Shown: in pieces, positions 1 through 6,837 of the stretch
Position numbering within the stretch: position 1 is the first letter of the stretch
Layout of the letters: each line of letters starts with the position of its first letter
NCBI GenBank assembly: GCA_900553145.1
Contig: USCL01000208.1
Span: 1-6,837 of the forward strand
Length of the DNA: 6,837 nucleotides
Origin: an uncultured Desulfovibrio sp.
Lineage (GTDB): Bacteria > Desulfobacterota > Desulfovibrionia > Desulfovibrionales > Desulfovibrionaceae
Direction: 5' to 3'
Program-made: the position numbers and the translations under genes
Notes under the pieces: generated by a model
Databases searched by the model: none
Told to the model about the DNA's origin: nothing
Seen by the model: the letters and a program-made list of their open reading frames with translations, nothing else

Positions 1-226
1 GGTTGCCGCCCTTTTATGTGGATAGCCCACCGGATAACGGGCATCGGAACATCCGGATCCAATACCTAAGAATGGAACGGTTCTCTCCTGCCGCCGGGTA
101 TCTTCCCGCATTCGGGCGTATCGTGGCATGCCGTGATCTTTCTCTTCCGTCCGCCGGGGATCTCCACAGGGTAACGATACAGAGGTGAAGCCCGGTACTT
201 TCTTTCCAGTCCGCCGTGGGTTCCTC
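1..226. other. Non-coding region downstream of pbpC
   Basis: No gene is supported. Short frames that cross this stretch lack a ribosome binding site and any recognisable protein pattern. No stem with a U-tract follows the pbpC stop on the minus strand. Besides the 60-base-spaced motif there is a short inverted repeat, CCGGAT at 30-35 with ATCCGG at 51-56, and a wobble-broken palindrome around GGCATGCC near 125-132. The next gene must lie beyond the window edge. Confidence 0.5.
79..226 (-). repeat. Three degenerate ~28-base motifs in exact 60-base register after pbpC
   Basis: On the plus strand CCGCCG occurs at 91, 151 and 211, each preceded by a pyrimidine run. On the minus strand the copies read roughly GGARGATCCCCGGCGG then ACGGAARAGAAAG. 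The copies at 198-226 and 138-165 match at about 21 of 30 positions by eye. The copy at 79-106 matches the 138-165 copy at nine of ten bases around the GGCGG core and needs a one-base gap after it. The intervening stretches are unrelated. The motif lacks the internal symmetry and copy identity of a working CRISPR array. Confidence 0.4.
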
Positions 227-2584
227 CTATGGCAAGGTCCTGACCACGACCTTCTGCATAGCCGCCCGCCCAAGGTCGTCCACGACGCGCAACGTCTGCA
301 CGCCGTCGCCGGGATGCCAGATCAACGGTTCTCCGGGTATGCCGCGTCCGATGAACCGATCCTTCACGAACCAGAACACGGCCCGCGCGTCCGCGTCCAC
401 GCTGGCGACAAGCGGGATGCCGCTCCGTTCGGGATCGGACAGCCTCCGCTGATACATGACCCCATCCTTCGGAGTGATGATGCGGGGAGGGCGGCCCGGC
501 AACGCCCCGCTTTCCGGCGCGCACTCCGGCCCAAAGGGAGGGGGCGGAGGCTTGACCACGCCCGCCCGCAGGAACAGCGCCTGCAAATCCGATGGCCAGA
601 ACTCCCATACCCGCTCTTCGGTACGCCCCGGAACCGGACGGCACGCGCGCAGCCCGGTTTCCGTGTCGATAAGGATGGTCCGGAAGACGCCCGAAGGACG
701 CGTCGGCGAGCGCCCGGGGATGTACCACGTTTCGGTCGTCTCCCCGCACAGGGAAGTGTCGAGATCCCCGGTTGCGGTACAGACGGTCTCGCGCGTGATG
801 TTCAACCCTTCCTGCTGTGCGGGGATGAGATCTTCAAACGGCCCGGCGTCGGACGCCAACGCCTGCGCGATGTCCGCGAACAGGGGTGCCGCCACGTCCC
901 TGCCCACAAACAGCGGGTTCGGCGTATTGTCGAAATTCCCCACCCACACCACCAGCACGTATGGCCCGGCCACGCCCGCCGTCCACGCGTCGCGGAACCC
1001 GTTGGAGGTTCCGGTCTTGAAGCGCAGGGGGATCGGCCCCTTCCCCGATCGGACGAAATGCGCGCCGTCCTCCAGCATGCGCAAGGCCACGACGGCGGCT
1101 TCGGGCGAAAGCAGCGGTACGGCGGAACCGACCGGCTCGCCTTCATAAAGGCGGGGACGCCGCCACACGCCCTTGTTCGCCAGCATGGCGTACAGGCCCC
1201 CGAGCTCGCGCATGGAAACCTCCGCGCCGCCGAGCACGAGGCTGAGGCCGTAGTGTTCCGCGCCGAACGGAAGCTCCACGCCCGCGCGCCTGAGAAAGCC
1301 GTAAAAATCCGGGCGCAGCTGCGAAGCCAAAAGGATCGCGGGCAGGTTGCGGCTGGCGCGCAGGGCTTCGTGGGCGGGCAGCGGTCCCCGGAATACGCGG
1401 TCGAAATTCTCGGGATCATAGCCCCCGAAGCTGCGCGGCGAATCCGGAAGCAGTGTTTGCGGATGGATCAGCCCCTGATCCAAGGCCATACCGTAGATGA
1501 AGGGCTTGAGCGCCGAGCCGGGCGAACGCCGGGCGCGGGTGCCGTCCACCTGCCCGGAAATGGCGGCATCGGCAAAACGGGCCGACCCCACGAGCCCCCG
1601 GATTTCCATGCTCGGCCAATGGATGAGCAGCGCCGCCGCGTTGTTCAGGCCGTAACGCCTCCCCCGCGCCGCGAAACCCGAGACGGCCCTTTCCAAAAGG
1701 CGCTGCAACCCGCCGTCGATGCAGGCGCGCACCGGCCCGCCGCCTTGTGACAGCGGAAGGAGCTCGCTCGATACGTGCGGAGCCCCGAAGGGCAGTTGCG
1801 CGGGGCCGTACACCCTGAGCGGGGGCAATGAAGGGCCCGCAACGGATCCGGGCGCGAACAGCCCCCCGGTTCGCGGCGTTTCCGGCCCATCCCCGGCTGA
1901 CGGCGCGTCCCCGGCGTCGGCAATCGCCCGCATCCGGGCGCGGGCGGCCTCGAAGTCCGGGCCGTTCAGCGGCGACCGCCTGACCGGGTTCTGCGGCACG
2001 ACGGCAAGGGCGAGGCTTTCGGTGCGGGTGAGGCGTCCGGGCGTGGTGTGGAAATAGATGCGCGACGCCGCGCCGATGCCCTCGATGTTGCCGCCGTAGG
2101 GCGCAAGGTTAAAGTAGGCTTCGAGGATTTCCCCCTTGCCGTAGTGGTATTCATACTGAAGGGCGCGGGCCATCTGCACGAGCTTGCCCGAGAGCGTGGT
2201 CGTGGACAGCCCGAGCCGGAGCCGGGCCACCTGCATGGAGATCGTGGAGCCGCCCATGCGCCGCGCGCCGCCGAGCATGTCCACCGAAGCCCGGATCAGC
2301 GACAGCGGATTGACGCCGGGGTGTCCGTAGAAGTGCCTGTCCTCGTACAGCAGCACGGCCCGTACCGTTTCAGGGGCGATCTCATGCAGCCGGACGCGGA
2401 CGCGGTATTTTTCGTCCACGGACAGGCCCATCCGCAGCAGGTTGCCGTCGCGATCCAGCACCAGCGGCGAAAACGGCACGCCGTCCAGAAGCGGCGGCTT
2501 CGGGCTCAGGGCCAGCCAGCCCCAAAACGCCGCCACCGGCAGCAGGATCGCCAGAACAAGGGCCAAGGCGGTGGTTCTTCGCAC
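227..2584 (-). CDS. pbpC: Penicillin-binding protein 1C (bifunctional GT51 glycosyltransferase / transpeptidase)
   Basis: Class A penicillin-binding protein of the PBP1C subfamily, anchored in the inner membrane with its catalytic domains in the periplasm. It polymerises glycan from lipid II and carries a penicillin-binding domain. With the GTG start the protein has 785 residues (E. coli PbpC is about 770). Visible in order: one membrane segment (about 6-25); GT51 motifs EDRHFYGHPGVNP (catalytic Glu about 81), GGSTISMQ (about 111), and the stretch from EAYFNLAPYGG to GIGAASRIYF; the transpeptidase SxxK as SALK (Ser about 357), SxN as SRN (about 411) and KTGTSNGFRDAW (Lys about 523); a Cys-containing segment (VCTATGDLDTSLCGE); a proline-run linker; and a C-terminal PBP1C domain (BiPBP_C type, about 698-780). 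The stop is TAG. All active-site motifs are present. An in-frame ATG at 2689 would add 35 Gly/Arg/Pro-rich residues translated through hairpins, so the GTG at 2584 is preferred: it has AAGGA six bases upstream and leaves a normal short cytoplasmic tail. It follows the A2M gene after a 305-base gap. Confidence 0.95.
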   Translation of the reverse strand: MRRTTALALVLAILLPVAAFWGWLALSPKPPLLDGVPFSPLVLDRDGNLLRMGLSVDEKYRVRVRLHEIAPETVRAVLLYEDRHFYGHPGVNPLSLIRASVDMLGGARRMGGSTISMQVARLRLGLSTTTLSGKLVQMARALQYEYHYGKGEILEAYFNLAPYGGNIEGIGAASRIYFHTTPGRLTRTESLALAVVPQNPVRRSPLNGPDFEAARARMRAIADAGDAPSAGDGPETPRTGGLFAPGSVAGPSLPPLRVYGPAQLPFGAPHVSSELLPLSQGGGPVRACIDGGLQRLLERAVSGFAARGRRYGLNNAAALLIHWPSMEIRGLVGSARFADAAISGQVDGTRARRSPGSALKPFIYGMALDQGLIHPQTLLPDSPRSFGGYDPENFDRVFRGPLPAHEALRASRNLPAILLASQLRPDFYGFLRRAGVELPFGAEHYGLSLVLGGAEVSMRELGGLYAMLANKGVWRRPRLYEGEPVGSAVPLLSPEAAVVALRMLEDGAHFVRSGKGPIPLRFKTGTSNGFRDAWTAGVAGPYVLVVWVGNFDNTPNPLFVGRDVAAPLFADIAQALASDAGPFEDLIPAQQEGLNITRETVCTATGDLDTSLCGETTETWYIPGRSPTRPSGVFRTILIDTETGLRACRPVPGRTEERVWEFWPSDLQALFLRAGVVKPPPPPFGPECAPESGALPGRPPRIITPKDGVMYQRRLSDPERSGIPLVASVDADARAVFWFVKDRFIGRGIPGEPLIWHPGDGVQTLRVVDDLGRAAMQKVVVRTLP

Positions 2585-2590
2585 ATCAAA

Positions 2591-2595
2591 TCCTT
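2591..2595 (-). promoter_or_regulatory. Ribosome binding site deciding the pbpC start
   Basis: On the minus strand AAGGA (within CCCAAAAGGA) lies six bases before the GTG at 2584-2582. This supports the GTG over the in-frame ATG at 2689. An ATG at 2586-2584 overlaps the GTG in another frame, only four bases from the same AAGGA; it would encode about 26 residues ending near 2506. A second purine run, GGAGG at 2608-2604, is 19 bases from the GTG and too far to serve it. Confidence 0.75.
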
Positions 2596-2613
2596 TTGGG
2601 ATGCCTCCGGCGG

Positions 2614-2634
2614 CAAGGGGCCCGCGGCCCCTTG
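2614..2634. repeat. Perfect inverted repeat, 9-bp stem and 3-base loop
   Basis: CAAGGGGCC and GGCCCCTTG flank the loop CGC. On the minus strand it is followed by GCCGCCGGAGGCAT and then the pbpC ribosome binding site 18 bases further on. There is no U-tract, so it is not a typical intrinsic terminator. The stem-plus-tail arrangement resembles dispersed intergenic palindromes that I recall from Desulfovibrionaceae, which is an inference. Confidence 0.75.
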
Positions 2635-2641
2635 ACCCCGC

Positions 2642-2664
2642 CCGGGGTGCGAGCCGCACCCCGG
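2642..2664. repeat. Perfect inverted repeat, 10-bp stem and 3-base loop
   Basis: CCGGGGTGCG and CGCACCCCGG flank the loop AGC, giving a very stable GC-rich hairpin on either strand. It is bracketed by direct copies of GACCCCG at 2634-2640 and 2664-2670, exactly 30 bases apart. It sits seven bases from the neighbouring hairpin at 2614-2634, so the two form a tandem pair of the kind seen in REP/BIME-like intergenic elements. Confidence 0.75.
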
Positions 2665-2709
2665 ACCCCGGCACAAACGGAAACGCCATGGCCGGATGGC
2701 GTATCTATT

Positions 2710-2729
2710 CCGGACGGCATGCCGTCCGG
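2710..2729. repeat. Perfect 20-bp palindrome
   Basis: The half-site CCGGACGGCA is followed directly by its complement TGCCGTCCGG with no loop. A continuous two-fold symmetric site suits a dimeric DNA-binding protein at least as well as an RNA hairpin. A near-copy of the left arm, CCGGATGGCGT (9 of 11 matching), lies at 2692-2702. The site is about 125 bases upstream of the pbpC start. Its function is not known. Confidence 0.7.
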
Positions 2730-2747
2730 GATGTTTAGTATGCAAGG

Positions 2748-2775
2748 CCCATGCTCAGTATCGTATGAGCGTGGG
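2748..2775. repeat. Imperfect inverted repeat, 10-bp arms and 8-base loop
   Basis: CCCATGCTCA pairs with TGAGCGTGGG at nine of ten positions, the exception being a possible wobble pair in one strand's RNA. The loop is GTATCGTA. It is less GC-rich than the other hairpins of the spacer and has no U-tract after it on the minus strand. Confidence 0.55.
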
Positions 2776-2804
2776 AAGGCTAAGCGGGACAGCCGAAGGG
2801 GGGA

Positions 2805-2827
2805 GGCGGGAAAGAATCCTTCCCGCC
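2805..2827 (-). repeat. Inverted repeat downstream of the A2M gene, weak terminator candidate
   Basis: GGCGGGAA and TTCCCGCC form an 8-bp perfect stem with a 7-base loop, about 63 bases beyond the A2M stop codon in the direction of transcription. The bases following on the minus strand are TCCCCCCTT, which is C-rich rather than U-rich, so an intrinsic terminator is only a weak possibility. It may instead stabilise the 3' end of the message. Confidence 0.5.
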
Positions 2828-2889
2828 GGTACGGGCCGCAGCAGACAAAAGAAGATGCCCTCCTTCGCCGCCGGACGTGCCTCCCCCCG

Positions 2890-5800
2890 CTATTCGACAA
2901 CCATAACCCCGCCCGCCGAGTGCGCCTGAAGGGCGCGGTTGTACATCGCCTCGGCCTGTACGGACGGCAGCGTGTACACGCCCTTGTTCACGGCACGGAT
3001 CGCATAGGTGAACTCCATAGGCTCCACGTCCAGATCAGTGAACAGGAGGACCCGGTCTTCGCGGCGGTCAACGGCCTTGTAGCCCGAACCGTGGTTCGGC
3101 CCCTGCCCCTTCGGCCAAGAGGAAAGCACCATCTCGAACCCGCCGGGCAGCAGATCCACGATAACCGCGTCGGAAACGGGCCCGCCATGCGACCGGGCGC
3201 TGATGGACACCGTGACCACATCGCCCTGCTTCACCGCCGTCACGGGCCGGCCTTCAGCGTCCAGATACCGGCGCGACACCTCAAGCCCCTGCGCCAGCGC
3301 CTTGGACGGCGGCTTGCGATCAAAGCCCTGCGCGGACACTTCCCAATAGAGGGACGGCGCGCCTTCGGGCATATCCAGCGCGTAGGCCGCGCATCCCGGC
3401 ACGGAAAGCGTCAGCATACCCCCGAGATCCGCGGGGGCGGCATCAAGGGGGGCGAACCCCGGCTGCATGGACGTGCAGCGCAGGGAAACCCCGGAAGGCA
3501 CGGCCACCGTTTGCCCCATGTCGAGCAATGCGCGGATGCCGAGGGCGGCGGAAAGGGTCACGTACCGCCCGCCGTTCAGGGTATCGAAGACCTCCTGTAC
3601 GATTTCCGCGCGCTGCGTATCGAGCATGTCCGGGAAGTGCCGGGCCAGAACCGAAGCCCGCAACGCCTGAACGCCCAGCGCGTCGAGATAGCCGTGCGTC
3701 TGGAAATCGGCCCCCGGAGCCTGATAGAGGGCTATCAGATGCCGGGCTTCGTCGTTCATGCGCATGATCGCGCAGCTTCCCGCCAGCAGCGTGGACGTCA
3801 CGTCCTTCCGCCACCCGGGGAAGCGATCCTCAAGCTGCGAAACGAGCTGTTCCAACAATTGCGCCGTGATGCGGCCTTCGCGGGTCAGCACCCACAGGCC
3901 GTACGCCTGTACCCGGCCCTCCTCCAGAGACTCGGGAACGCGATCCAGCGCGCCTTCAAGCGCTCTGAAGACTTCTTCCAGCAAACCGTTGGGCAGAGCC
4001 GCCCCCGCTTCCCGCATGGTCAGCAGGAAATCGGCGGAGTAGGCCGTAACCAGCAGATCCGCCTGCCTGCCGGGCCAAAAGGCTATGCCACTCCAATTCA
4101 GCGCCGACTGGATGCCCTGCACGGCCCCATCCATGCGTTCCCGGGCGAGCTTGCGCGCCGCGTCCGGAGTCCGGCCCGCGTCGGCAAGCAGCTCGGGCCG
4201 GTTTATCAGCAGCGCGTAGGGCATGGCCCGGCTGATGCGCTGCTCCACACATGTGTACTGGTAGGCGTCGAGATACCGGATGAGCCCGCGCAGCGCGGGC
4301 AGGGGCAGCGCCGAAACCGAAGCCGAGCCCTTGGCTTCGTAAGGGTAGAGTTCCCGATCCGCCTTCAAAACCGTGGAGGCGGAGGCCGACCCCACATACA
4401 GGCTCTCGCGCAGGGGCGAGGCCGGGCGCACGGACAGCGTGGCGGAACGGGCGGTCCGGTTCCCGGAGGCGTCGGTGACGGCGAAACGCAGCTCCGCATT
4501 GCCGGGCACGTCCACGGCCTCTACGCGGAACGGCACCACCCGCTCGGAACCCGCGCCTACCGTGACTTCGGCGGGCGGCGGCGAAACCACGCGCAAGGCC
4601 GCGTCAGGGGACAGCTCCAGCTTGAAGACGGCGTCCTTGCCCGTATTGTTGGCCACGGCGAGGGATGCGTCGAACGTATCGCCCGGCGAAGCCAGAACCG
4701 GAAGCTGCGGCGTCAGAACCACAGGGCCGCGCACCGTGGCGTCGGTTTGGGCGCGGCCGGCCGTATCCGGAGACGCCGCCACCGCCATGATGCGGACGCG
4801 GCCGTTGTAGTAGCCGGGGACGGGGATGTCGACGGAGGTTTCCGCCCCCACGTCCACGATGCCGGACCACCAGCTCAGGGGCGGCTCGGCATTGCGCTTG
4901 AAAGGATTGTGGAAACGGCCGCCGGACATGGCCATGCCGCCGCCGAAGGCCGGAATGCGGAGCTGGCCGTGGTCGGGCATGAGCAGATCGAACATCTGCC
5001 GCGTCTCGACTTCCAGCGCCCGGTCGTTGAGCAGATAGCGCAGGGGATCGGGCGTGGCGAAGGCGGTAAGCTGGAGCACGCCCTCATCCACGGCGAAAAC
5101 CAGCGCCTTGCCCGGATGGCGGGCGGACAGGGATACCTTGAGCGTCCCGCCGGGCATCACGCGTTCCGGAGCCTTGAGGGCGAGCCCCATATCCCGCCGG
5201 GCCACGTTCACGGTGAGCGGCGCCACCGCGTAGCTGTGCGGCTGCATGAACACGTCGGGAGAGGACAATGCGCGTGCCAGCGACACGTTGACGTAGGCGC
5301 GGCCCTCGAACGCCTTGGGGACGGTTATTTCCTGCACGCTGTTCCCGGCGCGGACGCGGAACCAGCGGGAAGCCGCCACACTGTCCCGCTCCAGCGTGAT
5401 CAGGCCCATGCCGTCGTACGGCGCGGACAGGAACAGGCGGATGGTTTCGCCGGGCGCGTAGTCGGCCTTGTCGATGTGCAGACGCAGGTTCCCGGAAGGC
5501 AGTTCATCCCGCGAGGCGAGGCGTAGATCGTCGTTGCCCGCCACGGTGAACGGCACAAAGGCCATGACCTGACCGGAGGCGTTCCGCACACTGAGCAGGA
5601 ATTCCCCGGGCCTGTCCGTGGGCACGGGCCACACGAGCGCGCCGGAGGCGTCGAACGACCGTTTCGAGGAGGCGATTTCTCGGTCGACCGGGGTTTCGTC
5701 GTAGCGGTAACGCCCGTCCTTGTCCGTAACGAGGCTGGTCACGTAACGCCGCTCCGCTACGGAGAAAGTCAGTTCGCCGGGGGCGGCACGTTCGAGATCC

Positions 5801-6837
5801 GGGCCGAGCGCCACAAATTCCAGCGCGGACTCGCTGCCCTTGGGGATAAAGTCGAGGTTGCCCCCGGCCCCGGCCGGACGGTAGCCGAGCACGGCCTGAA
5901 GCGGGGAAACGAGGAAATCGCGCACGGCGGTCACGGAACGCCCGCCGCCCGGCTCAAAGCCTTCGACGAGGAGGCGGCAATGGAGGGTCCCGCCGCGCAG
6001 CTTTTCCAGCGGCAGCGGCAGCACGGCGCGGCCCTGCGCATCTGTGCGGACTTCCCCGAGATCCAGCGTCAGGGCCGAGCCCCGGTAAGGCATGGCGTCG
6101 TGGAACGTGAAATCCTCATAGCCGGGGAAGGACAGCGAGGCGGGCCGTACCGAAAGCTGGCCGCGCAGGCGGCGATCCACGGCGGGCAGGCCATACAGGT
6201 TCTTGAGGGCGGCGTCCGCCGAGGCCCCGGAGGCGTTGAGCCAGCCCTTGCCCGGCGCGGGGCTGACCGTCGCGGACAGGCTCATGGTATCGGGCTGGAA
6301 CTCCTCCACCCGCACGGCCCCGGAACCGAGCACCACCGCGTAGCCGTTGGCGTCGGGCGTCTGCACGTCGAGGCGATACCGACCCGTGGGCGCGCCTTCC
6401 GGGACGGCCCAGCTCAGTTCGGCGAGGCCGTCGGCCCCCACGGCGAACTGCCGCCGCAGGAGCGTGCGCTCGGACGGATCGGACAGTTCCGCGAAGAACG
6501 GCATGTCGGGCGGCAGCGCCTTCCAGTCGCCCCGGCGCATGATCATGCCGAAACGCAGGGTTTCGCCGGGCCGGAACATGCCGCGCTCGCTGAACACATA
6601 GGCGTTGATGCCGTCGGCGTTGCTGGTCTGCCCCTGCGTGGGGAAACGCGAATAGTCGACGGCGCGGGAATAGTCGTCGAGCGGGAGCCATGCCGTGTCC
6701 TCATCCGCGCCGCGCTTCGCCGAAGCGGTCACGGCGACGGGCCGCTTCTCGCGGTTCAGGCCGGATACGGACGGCAAGGCCGCCCTGCCCCCGGCGTCGG
6801 TCACGGCCTCGGCCACGGGCAGGCCGTTGGCCCCGAG
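2890..6837 (-). CDS. yfhM: Bacterial alpha-2-macroglobulin (YfhM-type, thioester-containing), 5' end outside the window
   Basis: A periplasmic, normally inner-membrane-anchored protease trap: a protease cuts the bait region, the protein changes shape and the freed thioester links to the attacker. The frame is open from the window edge to a TAG at 2892-2890, giving 1315 residues (numbered here from the edge). Visible in order: an MG2-type macroglobulin domain (about 78-178, with YVFSERGMFRPGE and VRVEEFQPD); a bait-region domain (from about 449, LRLHIDKADYAPGE, through DEGVLQLTAFATPDP); the A2M core domain (from about 655, WWSGIVDVG and GYYNGRVRIMAVAASPD); the thioester motif CVEQ at 863-866 (bases 4251-4240); a helical thioester domain; and a C-terminal macroglobulin domain (DAVIVDLLPGGFE, ending GGVMVVE). 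From the Cys to the end is about 450 residues, close to E. coli YfhM as I recall it, so roughly 320-340 N-terminal residues are missing, including any lipobox. No frameshift or internal stop is seen. It lies upstream of pbpC, as in E. coli. The GTG at 6816 is internal, not a start. Confidence 0.95.
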   Translation of the reverse strand, partial: LGANGLPVAEAVTDAGGRAALPSVSGLNREKRPVAVTASAKRGADEDTAWLPLDDYSRAVDYSRFPTQGQTSNADGINAYVFSERGMFRPGETLRFGMIMRRGDWKALPPDMPFFAELSDPSERTLLRRQFAVGADGLAELSWAVPEGAPTGRYRLDVQTPDANGYAVVLGSGAVRVEEFQPDTMSLSATVSPAPGKGWLNASGASADAALKNLYGLPAVDRRLRGQLSVRPASLSFPGYEDFTFHDAMPYRGSALTLDLGEVRTDAQGRAVLPLPLEKLRGGTLHCRLLVEGFEPGGGRSVTAVRDFLVSPLQAVLGYRPAGAGGNLDFIPKGSESALEFVALGPDLERAAPGELTFSVAERRYVTSLVTDKDGRYRYDETPVDREIASSKRSFDASGALVWPVPTDRPGEFLLSVRNASGQVMAFVPFTVAGNDDLRLASRDELPSGNLRLHIDKADYAPGETIRLFLSAPYDGMGLITLERDSVAASRWFRVRAGNSVQEITVPKAFEGRAYVNVSLARALSSPDVFMQPHSYAVAPLTVNVARRDMGLALKAPERVMPGGTLKVSLSARHPGKALVFAVDEGVLQLTAFATPDPLRYLLNDRALEVETRQMFDLLMPDHGQLRIPAFGGGMAMSGGRFHNPFKRNAEPPLSWWSGIVDVGAETSVDIPVPGYYNGRVRIMAVAASPDTAGRAQTDATVRGPVVLTPQLPVLASPGDTFDASLAVANNTGKDAVFKLELSPDAALRVVSPPPAEVTVGAGSERVVPFRVEAVDVPGNAELRFAVTDASGNRTARSATLSVRPASPLRESLYVGSASASTVLKADRELYPYEAKGSASVSALPLPALRGLIRYLDAYQYTCVEQRISRAMPYALLINRPELLADAGRTPDAARKLARERMDGAVQGIQSALNWSGIAFWPGRQADLLVTAYSADFLLTMREAGAALPNGLLEEVFRALEGALDRVPESLEEGRVQAYGLWVLTREGRITAQLLEQLVSQLEDRFPGWRKDVTSTLLAGSCAIMRMNDEARHLIALYQAPGADFQTHGYLDALGVQALRASVLARHFPDMLDTQRAEIVQEVFDTLNGGRYVTLSAALGIRALLDMGQTVAVPSGVSLRCTSMQPGFAPLDAAPADLGGMLTLSVPGCAAYALDMPEGAPSLYWEVSAQGFDRKPPSKALAQGLEVSRRYLDAEGRPVTAVKQGDVVTVSISARSHGGPVSDAVIVDLLPGGFEMVLSSWPKGQGPNHGSGYKAVDRREDRVLLFTDLDVEPMEFTYAIRAVNKGVYTLPSVQAEAMYNRALQAHSAGGVMVVE

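Larger units (their letters stand above)
2585..2889. other. Hairpin-rich spacer between the A2M gene and pbpC, no gene
   Basis: No coding sequence is supported here: the frames crossing it are Arg/Gly/Pro-rich, or are extensions of shadow frames. Read along the minus strand it holds inverted repeats centred near 2816, 2762, 2720, 2653 and 2624, plus a weak one at 2684-2701 (CGCCAT/ATGGCG). No convincing sigma70 -35/-10 pair is seen. TACGAT and TACTAA stretches around 2735-2766 lack a matching -35 box. pbpC may therefore depend on read-through from the A2M gene or on a promoter that cannot be recognised by eye. Confidence 0.7.

Noticed and set aside
79..226. CRISPR array
   Set aside because: Only three copies, differing at many positions, without the usual repeat symmetry, and with no cas gene in the window. 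The 60-base period alone is not enough.
66..749. Minus-strand frame running past the pbpC stop with an IPGGR repeat
   Set aside because: Most of it is another frame of pbpC, and no ribosome binding site or known protein pattern supports it. The repeat is reported at DNA level instead.
185..1750. Plus-strand open frame (521 codons) antisense to pbpC
   Set aside because: Low-information, Arg/Pro-rich translation with no family pattern. The minus strand carries all the PBP1C motifs through this stretch.
2585..2689. pbpC starting at the in-frame ATG at 2689
   Set aside because: It would add 35 Gly/Arg/Pro-rich residues encoded by two GC hairpins before the membrane segment, whereas the GTG at 2584 has a well-placed AAGGA.
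2805..2827. Strong rho-independent terminator after the A2M gene
   Set aside because: The stem is good, but the following bases are C-rich instead of a T run.
2596..5526. Very long plus-strand open frame (976 codons) antisense to the A2M gene
   Set aside because: Its translation is Arg/His/Gly-rich without domains, and it overlaps a gene with clear family motifs. Long antisense frames are expected opposite GC-rich genes.
6814..6816. GTG at 6816 as the start of the A2M gene
   Set aside because: The frame continues to the window edge with family-like sequence (LGANGLPV), and the fragment lacks the expected N-terminal domains.

Overview
The window is a GC-rich stretch of a Gram-negative genome. 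It carries two convincing protein genes, both on the minus strand: the 3' part of a bacterial alpha-2-macroglobulin (A2M, YfhM type) and, downstream of it, a complete penicillin-binding protein 1C gene (pbpC). This A2M-then-pbpC order is the known yfhM-pbpC pairing of E. coli and many other Gram-negatives. High GC, together with GC-rich hairpins ending in a GCCGCCGGAGGCAT-like tail ahead of a gene, reminds me of Desulfovibrionaceae (Desulfovibrio/Bilophila relatives). That placement is from memory and is weak.

Layout, high to low coordinates (the direction of transcription): 6837-2890 is the A2M gene, open at the window edge and so missing its N-terminus (lipoprotein signal and first macroglobulin domains). 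2889-2585 is a 305-base gap with no supported gene but at least five inverted repeats. 2584-227 is pbpC, starting at a GTG behind a good ribosome binding site. 226-1 is non-coding as far as can be seen, with three degenerate copies of a ~28-base motif in exact 60-base register.

Working together: PBP1C is an inner-membrane enzyme with glycan-polymerising and transpeptidase-like domains. The A2M is a periplasmic thioester protease trap (CVEQ thioester motif intact). The accepted hypothesis is that the A2M traps foreign proteases that breach the outer membrane while PBP1C helps repair the wall. Both genes look intact and ordinary for their families. I see no new multi-gene system. The less ordinary parts are the hairpin-rich spacer between two genes that are usually tightly packed, and the 60-base-spaced repeats after pbpC.
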